The notes below the pieces were generated by a model that was not told where the DNA came from, did no database searches, and saw nothing but the letters and a program-made list of their open reading frames with translations. From assembly GCA_017549765.1 (NCBI GenBank), contig JAFYNM010000026.1, positions 1 to 49,945 of the forward strand: a stretch of 49,945 nt of DNA, written 5' to 3'. Within the stretch, counting starts at the first letter, position 1. Every line of letters begins with the position of its first letter. A program made the position numbers and the translations under genes. Shown here one piece after another: positions 33,825 through 42,693 of this stretch. The stretch comes from Bacteroidales bacterium (GTDB taxonomy: Bacteria; Bacteroidota; Bacteroidia; Bacteroidales; WCHB1-69).

Positions 33825-34856
33825 ATGGCATATCATTTTAAAAACCTGGTTTTTGAGGGTGGCGGTGTGAAAGGCATCGCCTATGTGGGCGCTATGGAAG
33901 TGCTCGACAAGACAGGAATCTTGAAGGATGTTAGACGAGTGGCGGGAACTTCCGCCGGCGCCATGATGGCCGTCATGGTGGCCCTGCGCTATACTGCCGC
34001 GGAGATGAAAGAGGTGCTGTGGAACATCGACTTCAAAGAATTCATGGACAGCTCCAAGGGTATTTTCCGGGATATTAATCGTCTGCGAAAAGACTTTGGC
34101 TGGTATAAGGGCGACTACTTTAGGGAACAAATGGCCCAGATAATCAAAAAGAAGACTGGCAGTGGCGAGACTACATTCGCGGATCTGGAAATGCTTGGAA
34201 AATATCCTGACCTCTATCTGGTGGGTGCTGATCTGACAACCGGACTTTCCAAAATGTTCAGTGCCAAAAACCAGGATACAAAGAATGTGAAAATCGCGGA
34301 TGCCGCCCGCATTTCGATGTCTATCCCTTTGTTCTATGCCGCGGTAAGAGGGGGTAAGAACAACAAGCATGTCTATGTGGATGGCGGCTTGTTGGACAAC
34401 TATTCGATCAAGACTTTCGACCGTCAGAACTATCTGATAGATGCCAACAATGCCCGACGTACGGATTATTACCAGAAAATCAACGAGATGCTCAAGATGC
34501 AGAGATCCGCTGGCTCCCCCAATGAATATGTGTACAACAAGGAGACCTTGGGCTTCCGTCTGGATGCCAAGGAGGAAATCGCCATGTACCTCAATCATGA
34601 GGAGAACTGCAAGCAGATCGACGATTTCTTCGACTATACCAAAGCGTTGGTGACTACCCTCATCGACTTCCAGAGTAATTATCACTTGCACAGCGACGAC
34701 TGGCAGCGTACGGTCTATATCGACACGCTGGGTGTCAGTCCCATTGACTTCAAGATCTCGGATGATATGAAGCGTGAGCTGGTGAAGTCGGGAAAACTTT
34801 ATACGGAGGCTTATCTGGAGTGGTATAACAATGATGAGGCGAAGGCCAACAAATAG
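33825..34856 (+). CDS. patatin-like phospholipase
   Basis: 343 aa. Glycine-rich oxyanion motif EGGGVKGIAYVGA (about residues 11-23), nucleophile elbow GTSAG (Ser43) and DGG (Asp186) form the complete Ser-Asp dyad, so the enzyme should be active on acyl esters of lipids. No signal peptide, so it is cytoplasmic or peripherally membrane-bound. After residue about 200 the sequence is unlike well-known patatins. It is followed 36 nt later by the HEPN-like/CBS gene, which may be co-transcribed. Confidence 0.88.
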   Translation: MAYHFKNLVFEGGGVKGIAYVGAMEVLDKTGILKDVRRVAGTSAGAMMAVMVALRYTAAEMKEVLWNIDFKEFMDSSKGIFRDINRLRKDFGWYKGDYFREQMAQIIKKKTGSGETTFADLEMLGKYPDLYLVGADLTTGLSKMFSAKNQDTKNVKIADAARISMSIPLFYAAVRGGKNNKHVYVDGGLLDNYSIKTFDRQNYLIDANNARRTDYYQKINEMLKMQRSAGSPNEYVYNKETLGFRLDAKEEIAMYLNHEENCKQIDDFFDYTKALVTTLIDFQSNYHLHSDDWQRTVYIDTLGVSPIDFKISDDMKRELVKSGKLYTEAYLEWYNNDEAKANK

Positions 34857-34892
34857 AGGCATCTTTTTTTTACTTTGATCAAAACTTGAAAG

Positions 34893-35579
34893 ATGGAAAA
34901 CAGAGCACAGCAGTTTTTAGAGCGTTATCGCGAGATTGAAGAGTGGGTGTCCGACAATCTGAATATCCAAGACATGAAGGAGCTGGAGCAGATCCCGCGT
35001 TATCATAACATCCGGAGCAACCTTGCTTTTTGCCGGACGCTGCGCAATCTGCTCTCTCATCGTGACTGGTCGAAAGGAGGACAGGACTTGGTGGTGGTGA
35101 CCGATGCCGCCTTGAAGCAGGTCAACACCCTCTATTATTCCCTGAATCCTCAGACGTTGATGCGGATAGCCATTCCCAGAAGCCGTATTTTCTCGCCCGC
35201 TTGGCAGAACTCCGTGCTCTCCACGATGAAGGTGATGATCTTGAACGATTACTCTTATGTGCCGGTCATGGACGGTGCCGTGGTCGAGGGTGTCTTCAGT
35301 GCTAACGTGGTGATGCGCTATCTGGCCGAGAAGGCGGAGAATGCCATTCCGGAAACGCTGACTTTCTTGGACATCAAGCCCTATCTTTCCGATCAGTTAG
35401 GGGAGGGGTGCAAGTACGACTTTATTAGTTCTGACGCCACCTTGGAAGACGCCTCCCGCAAGTTCCAGGCCTCCAAAAACCGCACCCACCGTCCCGATGT
35501 GCTCTTCATTACTGACGACGGACGTTATAGCGGTAAGCTTCTGGCCATGATCACACCGGCGGATCTGGTGGGGTTATAG
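34893..35579 (+). CDS. CBS-domain protein with HEPN-like N-terminus
   Basis: 228 aa. Residues about 1-65 are helical and contain RNLLSH (Arg51 to His56), the R-x4-6-H pattern of HEPN ribonuclease domains, in the context CRTLRNLLSHRDW. Residues about 80-228 look like a pair of CBS modules (TLMRIAIPRSRIFSP, LNDYSYVPVMDGAVVEGVFSANVVMRYL, then FISSDATLEDASRKFQ, DVLFITDDGRYSGKLLAMITPADL), which usually bind adenine nucleotides. The CBS call is fairly firm; the HEPN call rests on one motif. It lies between a patatin and uridine phosphorylase. Confidence 0.7.
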   Translation: MENRAQQFLERYREIEEWVSDNLNIQDMKELEQIPRYHNIRSNLAFCRTLRNLLSHRDWSKGGQDLVVVTDAALKQVNTLYYSLNPQTLMRIAIPRSRIFSPAWQNSVLSTMKVMILNDYSYVPVMDGAVVEGVFSANVVMRYLAEKAENAIPETLTFLDIKPYLSDQLGEGCKYDFISSDATLEDASRKFQASKNRTHRPDVLFITDDGRYSGKLLAMITPADLVGL

Positions 35580-35589
35580 GTCATGATCT

Positions 35590-35623
35590 TTTGCAAATCA
35601 TATTCAGTAAATAATTATCTTTG
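35590..35623 (+). promoter_or_regulatory. promoter of uridine phosphorylase
   Basis: TTTG (35590-35593) and TATCTTTG (35616-35623), spacer 22 bp, 26 bp upstream of the start codon. Confidence 0.6.
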
Positions 35624-35648
35624 CCACTCAAAAATAAAATTCGCTATT

Positions 35649-36509
35649 ATGAAAATTCCAGCATCTGAATTGCCGAAACAGCCCGATGGGGCCATTTATC
35701 ATCTGAATCTTCATTCTGAGGATTTGGCCGACAGGATCGTCTTGGTGGGAGACCCCGGCCGTGTGGCCATGTTCTCCAATATGTTCGATACGATAGAACT
35801 GAAACGTCAAAACCGAGAACTTGTCACCCATACGGGTATCTACAAGGGCAAGCGCGTCTCTGTGATCTCCACGGGTATGGGCACCGACAATATCGACATT
35901 GTCTTGAACGAGCTGGATGCTGTGGCGAACATAGACTTGCAGACCAACGAGGTGCTGCCTGAGCATCGTACGTTGAGGATGGTCCGGGTGGGTACATCCG
36001 GAGCGTTGCAGCCCGACATAGAGGTGGGCACGCCGGTGGCCTCGGCATACGGCTTGGGCATCGATGGGGTGCTGCAATACTATGATGCGGCTGGTTGCCT
36101 GGACGAGGAGATGGCGGATGCTTTTATCCAGCAGACCTCCTGGAACAGCTGTTTGCCGCGTCCATACTGTACGCCGGCCTCTCCCGAGTTGTTGCAGGCG
36201 GTGGCTTACGACATGCGTCAGGGCGTCACCATCAGTGCCCCTGGCTTCTTTGGGCCACAAGGTCGTCAAGTGCGCGCCAAACTGAAATTTCCGGAGCTGA
36301 ACCACGCCATCGAGGCCTTTGAGTGTCGTGGCCATAAGGTGACGAACATGGAGATGGAGTGCTCTGCTATCTACGGTCTTGGCAGTGTGCTGGGCCATCA
36401 GGCTCTGACCGTCTGCCTCATCATCGCCAACCGTGTCACGGGCAAGTTCCTCGACAGCTATCACGACCTGATGGAGAACCTCGGTCGGACGGTCTTGGAT
36501 AGAATATAA
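35649..36509 (+). CDS. udp: uridine phosphorylase-type nucleoside phosphorylase
   Basis: 286 aa from the ATG at 35649 (MKIPASELP), which follows a promoter; the upstream ATG at 35583 would lie before it. GDPGRVAMFSNMFD (phosphate-binding G-D-P-x-R), VISTGMGTDNIDIVLNEL and RVGTSGALQPDI, then TNMEMECSAIYGLGSVLG (ribose-binding Met-Glu), are the NP-I family motifs. It splits uridine with phosphate to uracil and ribose-1-phosphate for pyrimidine salvage. Length is about 30 aa more than E. coli Udp. It converges tail-to-tail with birA, 2 nt apart. Confidence 0.9.
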   Translation: MKIPASELPKQPDGAIYHLNLHSEDLADRIVLVGDPGRVAMFSNMFDTIELKRQNRELVTHTGIYKGKRVSVISTGMGTDNIDIVLNELDAVANIDLQTNEVLPEHRTLRMVRVGTSGALQPDIEVGTPVASAYGLGIDGVLQYYDAAGCLDEEMADAFIQQTSWNSCLPRPYCTPASPELLQAVAYDMRQGVTISAPGFFGPQGRQVRAKLKFPELNHAIEAFECRGHKVTNMEMECSAIYGLGSVLGHQALTVCLIIANRVTGKFLDSYHDLMENLGRTVLDRI

Positions 36510-36511
36510 TG

Positions 36512-37258
36512 CTATAGAAAGACGATCTCTTTGAACCCGCACAGGACCTCTTCGTTGTTCCGTTTGAGCAGGCGCAACTGCCCATAAGCGTCTATCCCGA
36601 CAATCTTCGCTTCGCAGCGAATGCCATGTATAAGATACTCGGACCATACATCCAGCTGATAGAGATGCCGGATGTATGTTTCGTTATGGGCGATGTCCAT
36701 TTTCCAGTCGAAAGATTCGAAGGCATGCTGAAGAGTCTGCCAGTAGTGGCAGGTGAGCTGATCGATGGAGAATGTGCGGCCAGTCTCCCGGAACAGGCTG
36801 GTGGGGTGGGGGATGTTGTCGGGGAAGTCTTCCTGGTTGACGTTGATGCCGATACCTGCGATGGTGTAGAGGAGTCTCTCCCCATTCAGATGATGTTCGA
36901 TGAGGATGCCGGCCAGCTTGTGTCCGCAGACATATATGTCGTTGGGCCATTTGATGTCCACTTCTGGCAGATAATCCATCAGGAACTGACGTGTGGCAAG
37001 AGCGAAATACTGGTTGAAGAGGAACTGTCTGGCAGCCGTTGTCTTGGCGGGGAAGTACATGGAGAAGAGGATGTTCTTTCCGCGTTCGCTGAACCATTGG
37101 TTGCTGCCCATGCCGCGCCCCTGGGCTTGGAAGTCGGTAAATACTGCTGTGAATGGTGCCAGGGGAGCCTGACTCTCGAATCCTTCCACTGCCTCTTGCG
37201 AGAGCCATTGGTTCGTGGATGCGAGGTCTGGTATGAACTGTAAAACAGGGTCTGTCAT
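36512..37258 (-). CDS. birA: biotin--[acetyl-CoA carboxylase] ligase
   Basis: 248 aa catalytic-only BirA without the N-terminal DNA-binding domain. LASTNQWLSQ near residue 15, QGRGMGSNQWFSE (residues 47-58, variant of the biotin/AMP-binding GRGRRG-x-x-W), KWPNDIYVCGHKLAGILIE and GIGINVNQ are the diagnostic motifs. It attaches biotin to carrier lysines; its targets should include biotin carriers of carboxylases, although the carboxyltransferase at 11.9-13.7 kb lacks a target lysine. I chose the ATG at 37256-37258; upstream in-frame codons are antisense to the next gene. Confidence 0.9.
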   Translation of the reverse strand: MTDPVLQFIPDLASTNQWLSQEAVEGFESQAPLAPFTAVFTDFQAQGRGMGSNQWFSERGKNILFSMYFPAKTTAARQFLFNQYFALATRQFLMDYLPEVDIKWPNDIYVCGHKLAGILIEHHLNGERLLYTIAGIGINVNQEDFPDNIPHPTSLFRETGRTFSIDQLTCHYWQTLQHAFESFDWKMDIAHNETYIRHLYQLDVWSEYLIHGIRCEAKIVGIDAYGQLRLLKRNNEEVLCGFKEIVFL

Positions 37259-37344
37259 GGTGGCGTGAAATTGACGGGGCGAAGATAGAAAATTTTTGCG
37301 ACGCCCTTTCACCCGATAGGATGGATTTGTATCGGTAAAAATTA

Positions 37345-37352
37345 TATCTTTG
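37345..37352 (+). promoter_or_regulatory. -7 box of the 37373 gene
   Basis: TATCTTTG, 20 bp before the start codon. A TTTG lies only 15 bp upstream, short of the usual spacing. Confidence 0.5.
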
Positions 37353-37372
37353 CCCCCTAATTTTTTGAAAAG

Positions 37373-38065
37373 ATGAAAATACTGAAAATATGGTCCGTTA
37401 TGGTGTTGTCCATGCTGCTCTTCGCAGCCTGTGAGGATGAGACTGACACCTATGTAAATCAACTCTATACCAATGCTCAAAAGAACCTGGCCATCACGAC
37501 CTGTTTGAGCAGTTCCGTGGATACTGCGGTGACCCATCTCTGCACATCCGGTGGCTTTTCCGCCTTTAAGGACGGCCTGTATAGAATCGATTTCAGCGGT
37601 CTGCAGAACTCCATATTCGACACGCTGGCCAATCACAACTACGGCTATCTGAAGGATTCGTTGATTCATCATGCCAACCGTCTGGCTGAGAGTTGCGGCG
37701 CTCAGGTTTCCTCCACCTTCAAAGATGCTGTTTCAGCTCTTGACATAGAGAATCCTGACAAGCTCTTCTATGGCGAGTCTGGCGCTATCACCGACTATTT
37801 CAAATCCATGCAATACGAGAATATCCGGAGTGGCCTGCAAGCCCCTGTGGCCATCCGTATGGATCTTTTCAACGTCTCCTCCCTATGGAACGAGATGTTG
37901 ACGATATATCGTAACTACAATTCCGCGCCAGTCACCTACGATCTGCAGAACCAGATTGTGGTCAGCATGATGGAGGGACTCTTCGAGGAGATGCGCATTG
38001 AAGAGGGGCTCATCCGCACCGATTCCACCCATTGCGTGCAGGGTGATTCTATCTTGTGCCGATAA
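37373..38065 (+). CDS. DUF4197-like lipoprotein
   Basis: 230 aa. Lipobox LLFAAC with Cys20, followed by EDETD; acidic residues after the Cys resemble Bacteroidota lipoprotein export signals for surface exposure. The remainder is helical, with STFKDAVSALDIENPDKLFYGESGAITDYFKS resembling DUF4197 (AIxxMTIxDAxxILxGGxxAATxYF). The match is divergent. Function unknown. A 62-aa lipoprotein gene follows after 11 nt, then a terminator. Confidence 0.65.
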   Translation: MKILKIWSVMVLSMLLFAACEDETDTYVNQLYTNAQKNLAITTCLSSSVDTAVTHLCTSGGFSAFKDGLYRIDFSGLQNSIFDTLANHNYGYLKDSLIHHANRLAESCGAQVSSTFKDAVSALDIENPDKLFYGESGAITDYFKSMQYENIRSGLQAPVAIRMDLFNVSSLWNEMLTIYRNYNSAPVTYDLQNQIVVSMMEGLFEEMRIEEGLIRTDSTHCVQGDSILCR

Positions 38066-38076
38066 GGATCTCTTTG

Positions 38077-38265
38077 ATGAAAAAGATTCTTCACATAGTC
38101 TGTGTAGCCTTGCTGTTCACGTTGTCGTCCTGCGCCACGATGGACCATTGGCTGTATGGCGCTTCCGACTATTTCATCCGCGAAGATGCGACCACTCCGG
38201 ACAGCGATACCTATTGGGATGATTTCGAATGGGATATCTGGATGGATGAATACGAATACGAGTAG
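38077..38265 (+). CDS. small acidic lipoprotein
   Basis: 62 aa. Lipobox TLSSC (Cys19) after a hydrophobic signal, then 43 mature residues, of which a very large share is Asp/Glu/Trp/Tyr (YWDDFEWDIWMDEYEYE at the end). No family recognised. The ATG at 38077 is preferred because it gives a standard lipoprotein signal (MKKILHIV). It is likely co-transcribed with the preceding lipoprotein. Confidence 0.7.
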   Translation: MKKILHIVCVALLFTLSSCATMDHWLYGASDYFIREDATTPDSDTYWDDFEWDIWMDEYEYE

Positions 38266-38300
38266 TGCAAGATATGCCAGGGAAAAAATAATAGAAGAAG

Positions 38301-38325
38301 AACTCCTTGTCTGGGGAGTTTTTTT
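38301..38325 (+). terminator. intrinsic terminator after the two lipoprotein genes
   Basis: AACTCC (38301-38306) pairs with GGAGTT (38315-38320) and T continues to 38325, 2 bp from the stop codon of the convergent DUF4249 gene. Confidence 0.8.
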
Positions 38326-38326
38326 A

Positions 38327-39238
38327 TTACCAAATTAGCGTGTCCACCTTGGAGGCGAACCCTGACCAGTTGCCTAACGCTTCTCCTCCCCTGATGTTGG
38401 AAGAGACAGGCGCGGGGTTGGTGAAGGGGTTGGAGCCGAAGACGGCGTCATTGCCTCCTGTGATCATAAAGCGGTAGGTCTCGTGGTCGATGAGGCTGTG
38501 CCGCACATAGATGGTGTCGCCCGGCATATAGTTAAGGCTGAAGTAGGCCCTTCGTGTCTCTTCGTCCATCGTGGGCATCAGGAAGGAGGAAACGCCGGCG
38601 CGCAGGATCTCGAAGTTGAAGGTCTGCCCGTTGAAGGTCTGGTCGTCGAAGGCCAGGGGGAGGGCATATACCCACAAGCGGTCGCTGAAGAGCTTGTTAT
38701 GCACCTTGACGGAGAAGGAGTAATAGTTGTCTTCCGACGGGTTGTCGGTCAGCAGGCAGCGCACATTGCCCCGGTGGGTGTTGAGCTCTTCCGACATATA
38801 GGTGGTGTCAATCCAAATACTGTCAAGATCGAAGGTTTCCGGGATGGTGGTGTATGCCGTATAGACGGTGTCGTGACAGATGACGGTCAGGGTGTAGCCC
38901 ATGCGCTCGCGTCCGCGCAGAGTTGGGCTCACAAAGGCCATATAGTAGGGTGACTCTCCGTAAAATTGGAATTGGAGTTGCTCGCGCTCCCCGTCGTCGG
39001 CCGTGACCCACACTTCAGCATCGCGCACCAGCACATTCTGCATGATGTATTGGATGTCTATCTCCGAAAAAAACGGAATACTTCTGGACAAGACCACCAT
39101 GGCCGGCTTCTCATTCTCGATAAAGCCTTCGATTACGAGCTTGGAACGGTAGTCGGGAAGCTCTACCTCGATCTCTGTCTGACATCCCAGACAGAGTAAC
39201 AGGAGAGCATATAATATATAGTATCGAATTTTCTGCAT
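38327..39238 (-). CDS. DUF4249 family outer-membrane lipoprotein
   Basis: 303 aa. Lipobox LLLLCLGC (Cys19), then EIEVELPDYRSKLVIEGFIENEKPAMVVLSRSIPF, the DUF4249 opening. The family is usually encoded directly downstream of a TonB-dependent receptor, as here (5 nt gap), and is thought to be a surface partner of the receptor, by analogy with SusD-type lipoproteins. The ligand is unknown. The C-terminal NPFTNPAPVSSNIRGGEALGNWSGFA is a conserved feature of the family. Confidence 0.85.
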   Translation of the reverse strand: MQKIRYYILYALLLLCLGCQTEIEVELPDYRSKLVIEGFIENEKPAMVVLSRSIPFFSEIDIQYIMQNVLVRDAEVWVTADDGEREQLQFQFYGESPYYMAFVSPTLRGRERMGYTLTVICHDTVYTAYTTIPETFDLDSIWIDTTYMSEELNTHRGNVRCLLTDNPSEDNYYSFSVKVHNKLFSDRLWVYALPLAFDDQTFNGQTFNFEILRAGVSSFLMPTMDEETRRAYFSLNYMPGDTIYVRHSLIDHETYRFMITGGNDAVFGSNPFTNPAPVSSNIRGGEALGNWSGFASKVDTLIW

Positions 39239-39243
39239 GGCCG

Positions 39244-41649
39244 TTAGAATTTAAAGTTCCAGGTGATGGAGGGAATGATGGGGAAGAGACTCATCTGATA
39301 TGCCTGCGTTTGCATGGAGAAGTTGGGATCGTCGGGTGAGAAGTTGGCATCGGTCTTGGTCTCGAAGAAGATGAAGAAGGGGTTTTTGCGGTTATATACA
39401 TTATAGACGGAGAAGTTGAGTCCCGTCTCCCACCTGCGCGTTTTCTTGATGGTCCAGTCCACAGAGAGGTCTAGTCGGTGGTATGGCTTGAGGCGGTATT
39501 CGTTGCGCCCGCTGTATTCGGTGATGTAGGAGCCCATGTAGAAGTAATAGCCCACGGGGATGGTCATGGTGTTGCCAGTCTGATAGACCCAGAGGGCGGA
39601 GACGCTCAATTTGTTTCGGATAATCTCATAGCTGAGGCTGATGGAGACATCGTGGCGTCGGTCGTACTTGGCCCAGAAGGGTTTTCCACCGTTGAGGTCG
39701 TCAAACTGACGGCGGGTGAAGCCCAAGGTGTAGCCGATGAAGCCCGTGAAACGTCCCCGATTCTTGCGTACGAAGAACTCTGCGCCGGTGGCCCAGCCCT
39801 TGCCAAAAACATACAGCTGGTCCGGGTTGATGGTGACGAAGCTGAAGTCGAGGCCGTCACGGTATTCTGCCAGGTTGTACATCTGCTTGAAGTATAGGTC
39901 GATATAGGCTTCAAACATGTTGTGGTGGAAGTTGCGGAAGACTCCTAGCGAATATTGCCATACCGTCTGGGGCTTCAAGATGTCGGTGGAGGGCATCCAT
40001 ACGTCTGTAGGCAGGGAGATGCTGGCGATGGAGATCTGATGCAGGAACTGGTAGTTGAGGGTGGCGGACACCTTGATGGAGGTGAGGGAGTCGAGGAGAA
40101 AGCGGGCGGAGAAGCGAGGCTCCACCTTGTTGTACTGCTTGATGGTTTGTCCGGGACGATAGATGATGGAGTCGGCCACGTAGCCGAGGTCGTCAAGGAC
40201 ATATCGTGTGAAGGCGCCGAGATGGGTGAAGTTGGTATAGCGCACGCCCATGTTGAGTTTCAGCCAGGGGGTGGGGTCGTATTCTGTGTGGACATAGAGA
40301 CTCAGCTCGTTGGCCAGATAGGGTTGCACTTTAGGCAGGGAGAAGTCGAAGCCGGTGCCCGCCTGGACAGCGTATTGGCCGGGATGGCACACGTGGAAGA
40401 TATTATGCACACCTGTCTTGATGGTGACCTTCGGGATCGGCAGGATGGTGAGCTCGCTCTTGAGGGAGTAGTCGCGGATGCCGGAGGTGAGTTTGAACTC
40501 ATAGACATCGAGGCGCATCTCCGTGCCGAAGTCGTAGTAGCTGAAGGTGGCGGAGGTGTTCAGGAAGAGCTTGTCGTTGATGATATAGTTCCAGCGCGCG
40601 GAGGCGGCGGCATTGCGCCAGTTGAAGATGGCCTTGGTCTGCTGGGAGCCCGACTGGAAACCATAGACGTCACTGCCGTAGTAGGCCCCGAAGTAAAGCC
40701 GGTGTTTGTTGTTGATGATGACGTTGAATTTGGCATTCAGGTCGTAGAAGTAGAAGTCCATACCCTTCATCGGAGAGGTAGGCTTGAGGAATGGCTGGAT
40801 GATCCAGTCCACATAGGTGCGGCGGGCCGAGATGAGGAAGGAGGCCTTCTCCTTCTTGAAGGGGCCTTGGACGGTCAGATGGGAGAAGATGAGGCCGATG
40901 CCGCCGTCCACCTCGTAGCGTTTCATGTTGCCCTCTTTCTGGGTGACGCTGAGGATGGAGGCTGCGCGGCCGCCGTAGTAGGCGGGCATTCCCGACTTGG
41001 TAAGCTCGATGTTCTTGACGGCGTCGGCGTTGAAGATGGAGAAGAAGCCGAAGAGGTGGCCCGCGTTGTAGATGGTGGCCTCGTCGAGCATGATGAGGTT
41101 CTGGTCGGTGCCGCCGCCACGCACGTAGTAGCCGCTGTTGCCCTCGCCGCCCGACTGGACACCCGGCAGCAGCTGGATGGAACGGATGATGTCGGCCTCG
41201 CCCATCAGCGCCGGCAACGCCTTGATGGTCTCGATCTTCATCTCCATACGGCCCACGTCGGCGCTCTCCACATTGTTGTTGGTACGCTCACCTTGGATGA
41301 CCACCTCCTCGCCGAGGATGGCGTCAGGCACCAGGTCGATGTCCAGCCGCTGACTCTTCCGGAGGTTTATGACCTGCTTCTGCTCTTTGTACGACATGTA
41401 GTTGATGCTGACTTCATAGACGCCTGCCGGCACCGTGATAGAGTAGAAGCCTGCTTGGTTGGTGACACAGCCGTCCACAACCTGATGGCGCGCCGTGTCG
41501 GAGAGCAGGATGTACACTCCCAGCAGCGTCTCCCCGTTGGAGTCGTCTTTGACTGTGCCGGAGAGCGTGACGTTTTGTGCAGAGAGGGATAGTATGCTGA
41601 TACAAAACGCGATGAACAGTAGTATGTGCCGATAGAGCTTTGAAAACAT
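39244..41649 (-). CDS. TonB-dependent receptor with carboxypeptidase-like regulatory domain
   Basis: 801 aa. The signal peptide (residues about 1-24) is followed by a CarboxypepD-reg/DUF4480-type beta-sandwich (VTLSGTVKDDSNGETLLGVYILLS), a plug domain (EVVIQGERTNNNVESADVGRMEM, then VQSGGEGNSGYYVRGGGTDQNLIMLDEA region) and a 22-strand barrel ending in an aromatic residue (ITWNFKF). It energises uptake of an unknown ligand through the outer membrane. It is the first gene of a pair with DUF4249, a frequent Bacteroidota arrangement that differs from the SusC/SusD type. Its -7 box is 33 bp upstream. Confidence 0.9.
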   Translation of the reverse strand: MFSKLYRHILLFIAFCISILSLSAQNVTLSGTVKDDSNGETLLGVYILLSDTARHQVVDGCVTNQAGFYSITVPAGVYEVSINYMSYKEQKQVINLRKSQRLDIDLVPDAILGEEVVIQGERTNNNVESADVGRMEMKIETIKALPALMGEADIIRSIQLLPGVQSGGEGNSGYYVRGGGTDQNLIMLDEATIYNAGHLFGFFSIFNADAVKNIELTKSGMPAYYGGRAASILSVTQKEGNMKRYEVDGGIGLIFSHLTVQGPFKKEKASFLISARRTYVDWIIQPFLKPTSPMKGMDFYFYDLNAKFNVIINNKHRLYFGAYYGSDVYGFQSGSQQTKAIFNWRNAAASARWNYIINDKLFLNTSATFSYYDFGTEMRLDVYEFKLTSGIRDYSLKSELTILPIPKVTIKTGVHNIFHVCHPGQYAVQAGTGFDFSLPKVQPYLANELSLYVHTEYDPTPWLKLNMGVRYTNFTHLGAFTRYVLDDLGYVADSIIYRPGQTIKQYNKVEPRFSARFLLDSLTSIKVSATLNYQFLHQISIASISLPTDVWMPSTDILKPQTVWQYSLGVFRNFHHNMFEAYIDLYFKQMYNLAEYRDGLDFSFVTINPDQLYVFGKGWATGAEFFVRKNRGRFTGFIGYTLGFTRRQFDDLNGGKPFWAKYDRRHDVSISLSYEIIRNKLSVSALWVYQTGNTMTIPVGYYFYMGSYITEYSGRNEYRLKPYHRLDLSVDWTIKKTRRWETGLNFSVYNVYNRKNPFFIFFETKTDANFSPDDPNFSMQTQAYQMSLFPIIPSITWNFKF

Positions 41650-41681
41650 AGGTCTTGAGCCAAACCTTGAAATATAGGCGG

Positions 41682-41689
41682 CAAAGATA
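41682..41689 (-). promoter_or_regulatory. -7 box of the TonB receptor gene
   Basis: TATCTTTG on the minus strand, divergent from the radical SAM promoter that begins 13 bp away. Confidence 0.55.
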
Positions 41690-41701
41690 TAGTTTTTTTG
41701 T

Positions 41702-41709
41702 TACTTTTG
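41702..41709 (+). promoter_or_regulatory. -7 box of the radical SAM gene
   Basis: TACTTTTG followed by C, 16 bp before the start codon, so the leader is very short. Confidence 0.55.
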
Positions 41710-41724
41710 CTTTCTCAACAGAAT

Positions 41725-42693
41725 ATGATGACAGCCAAGACATCCTACCGGGTTATTCCGATTTTCATTCCGCAGCGGGCGTGTCCGTTTCGCTGTTCCT
41801 ATTGCAACCAGTTCGCGATAGCGGGGCAGGGGAGCGTGCCCACGCCAGAGGAGGCACGGGCCATCATTGATACGCATTTGGCTACCATGTCGGAAGATGT
41901 GGAGGTGCGGATTGCCTTCTTCGGGGGCAGTTTCACGGGGATGTCGTTGGAGGAGCAGGAAATGTACCTGAAGGTGGCGCAACCCTATCTGCAAAGTGGT
42001 CGGGTGCGTGACATCCAGCTGTCCACCCGTCCCGACTACATCGCCCCGGAGGTGTTGCAGCTGTTGAAGCGCTATGGGGTGACGCTCATAGAGCTGGGGG
42101 CGCAGTCGTTGGATGACGGGGTGCTCGCGCAGGTCGGGCGGGGCCACACGGTGGAGCAGGTGCGTGCTGCATCGCGGATGATTGTCGAGGCGGGCTTTGA
42201 ACTGGGCTTGCAGATGATGATTGGACTGCCGGGCGACACGAAGGAGAAGTCCATGCGTACGGCGGAGACCATCGTGGAGCTAGGAGCTTCCTGCACGCGC
42301 ATCTATCCCACCTTGGTGGTCAAGGACACGCTGTTGGCGAAGCAGTACCGGCAGGGGGAATACGAGCCGTTGGACTTGGAGACGGCGGTGGAGTGGTGCA
42401 AAGACCTGTATCGATATTTTACCGAACAGGGTGTCACCATCTTGCGGATGGGCCTGCACCCGTCGGAGGGCTTGTTGAGTGGCGCCGACTACCTGGCCGG
42501 GCCCTTCCATGTCTCCTTCAAGGAGTTGGTGCTCACCGCCTTGTGGCGCGACCGTTTGTCGCATATGGTCGCCGATGCTCACGGTGGGCCAGTGGTTGTC
42601 AAGGTGCCCGCCGGGGAGATCAACTATGCGGTGGGGTATGGGTCTGCCAACAAGAAGATGTTTCCAAAAGTGAGGTTTGAGGTGGAGAGGTAG
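41725..42693 (+). CDS. Elp3-like radical SAM protein
   Basis: 322 aa. The C-x3-C-x2-C cluster CPFRCSYC (Cys20, 24, 27) binds the 4Fe-4S that cleaves SAM. IAFFGGSFTGMSLEEQEMYL, STRPDYIAPEVLQLLKRYGV, ELGAQSLDDGVLAQVGRGHT and GLQMMIGLPGDTKEKS follow the Elp3/MiaB-type radical SAM barrel. The protein lacks an acetyltransferase domain, so it is not Elp3 itself; it resembles uncharacterised coproporphyrinogen-oxidase-like bacterial proteins. The ATG at 41725 (or 41728) follows the promoter. The stop is part of a heptad array, and the CRISPR island begins just beyond. Confidence 0.82.
   Translation: MMTAKTSYRVIPIFIPQRACPFRCSYCNQFAIAGQGSVPTPEEARAIIDTHLATMSEDVEVRIAFFGGSFTGMSLEEQEMYLKVAQPYLQSGRVRDIQLSTRPDYIAPEVLQLLKRYGVTLIELGAQSLDDGVLAQVGRGHTVEQVRAASRMIVEAGFELGLQMMIGLPGDTKEKSMRTAETIVELGASCTRIYPTLVVKDTLLAKQYRQGEYEPLDLETAVEWCKDLYRYFTEQGVTILRMGLHPSEGLLSGADYLAGPFHVSFKELVLTALWRDRLSHMVADAHGGPVVVKVPAGEINYAVGYGSANKKMFPKVRFEVER

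Noticed and set aside
37259-37672. Upstream extension of birA
   Set aside because: It would run antisense through the promoter and start of the DUF4197-like gene; BirA homology begins at MTDPV.
39955-41592. 545-codon open frame antisense to the TonB receptor
   Set aside because: A shadow of the receptor, with low-complexity Gly/Val/Glu content.
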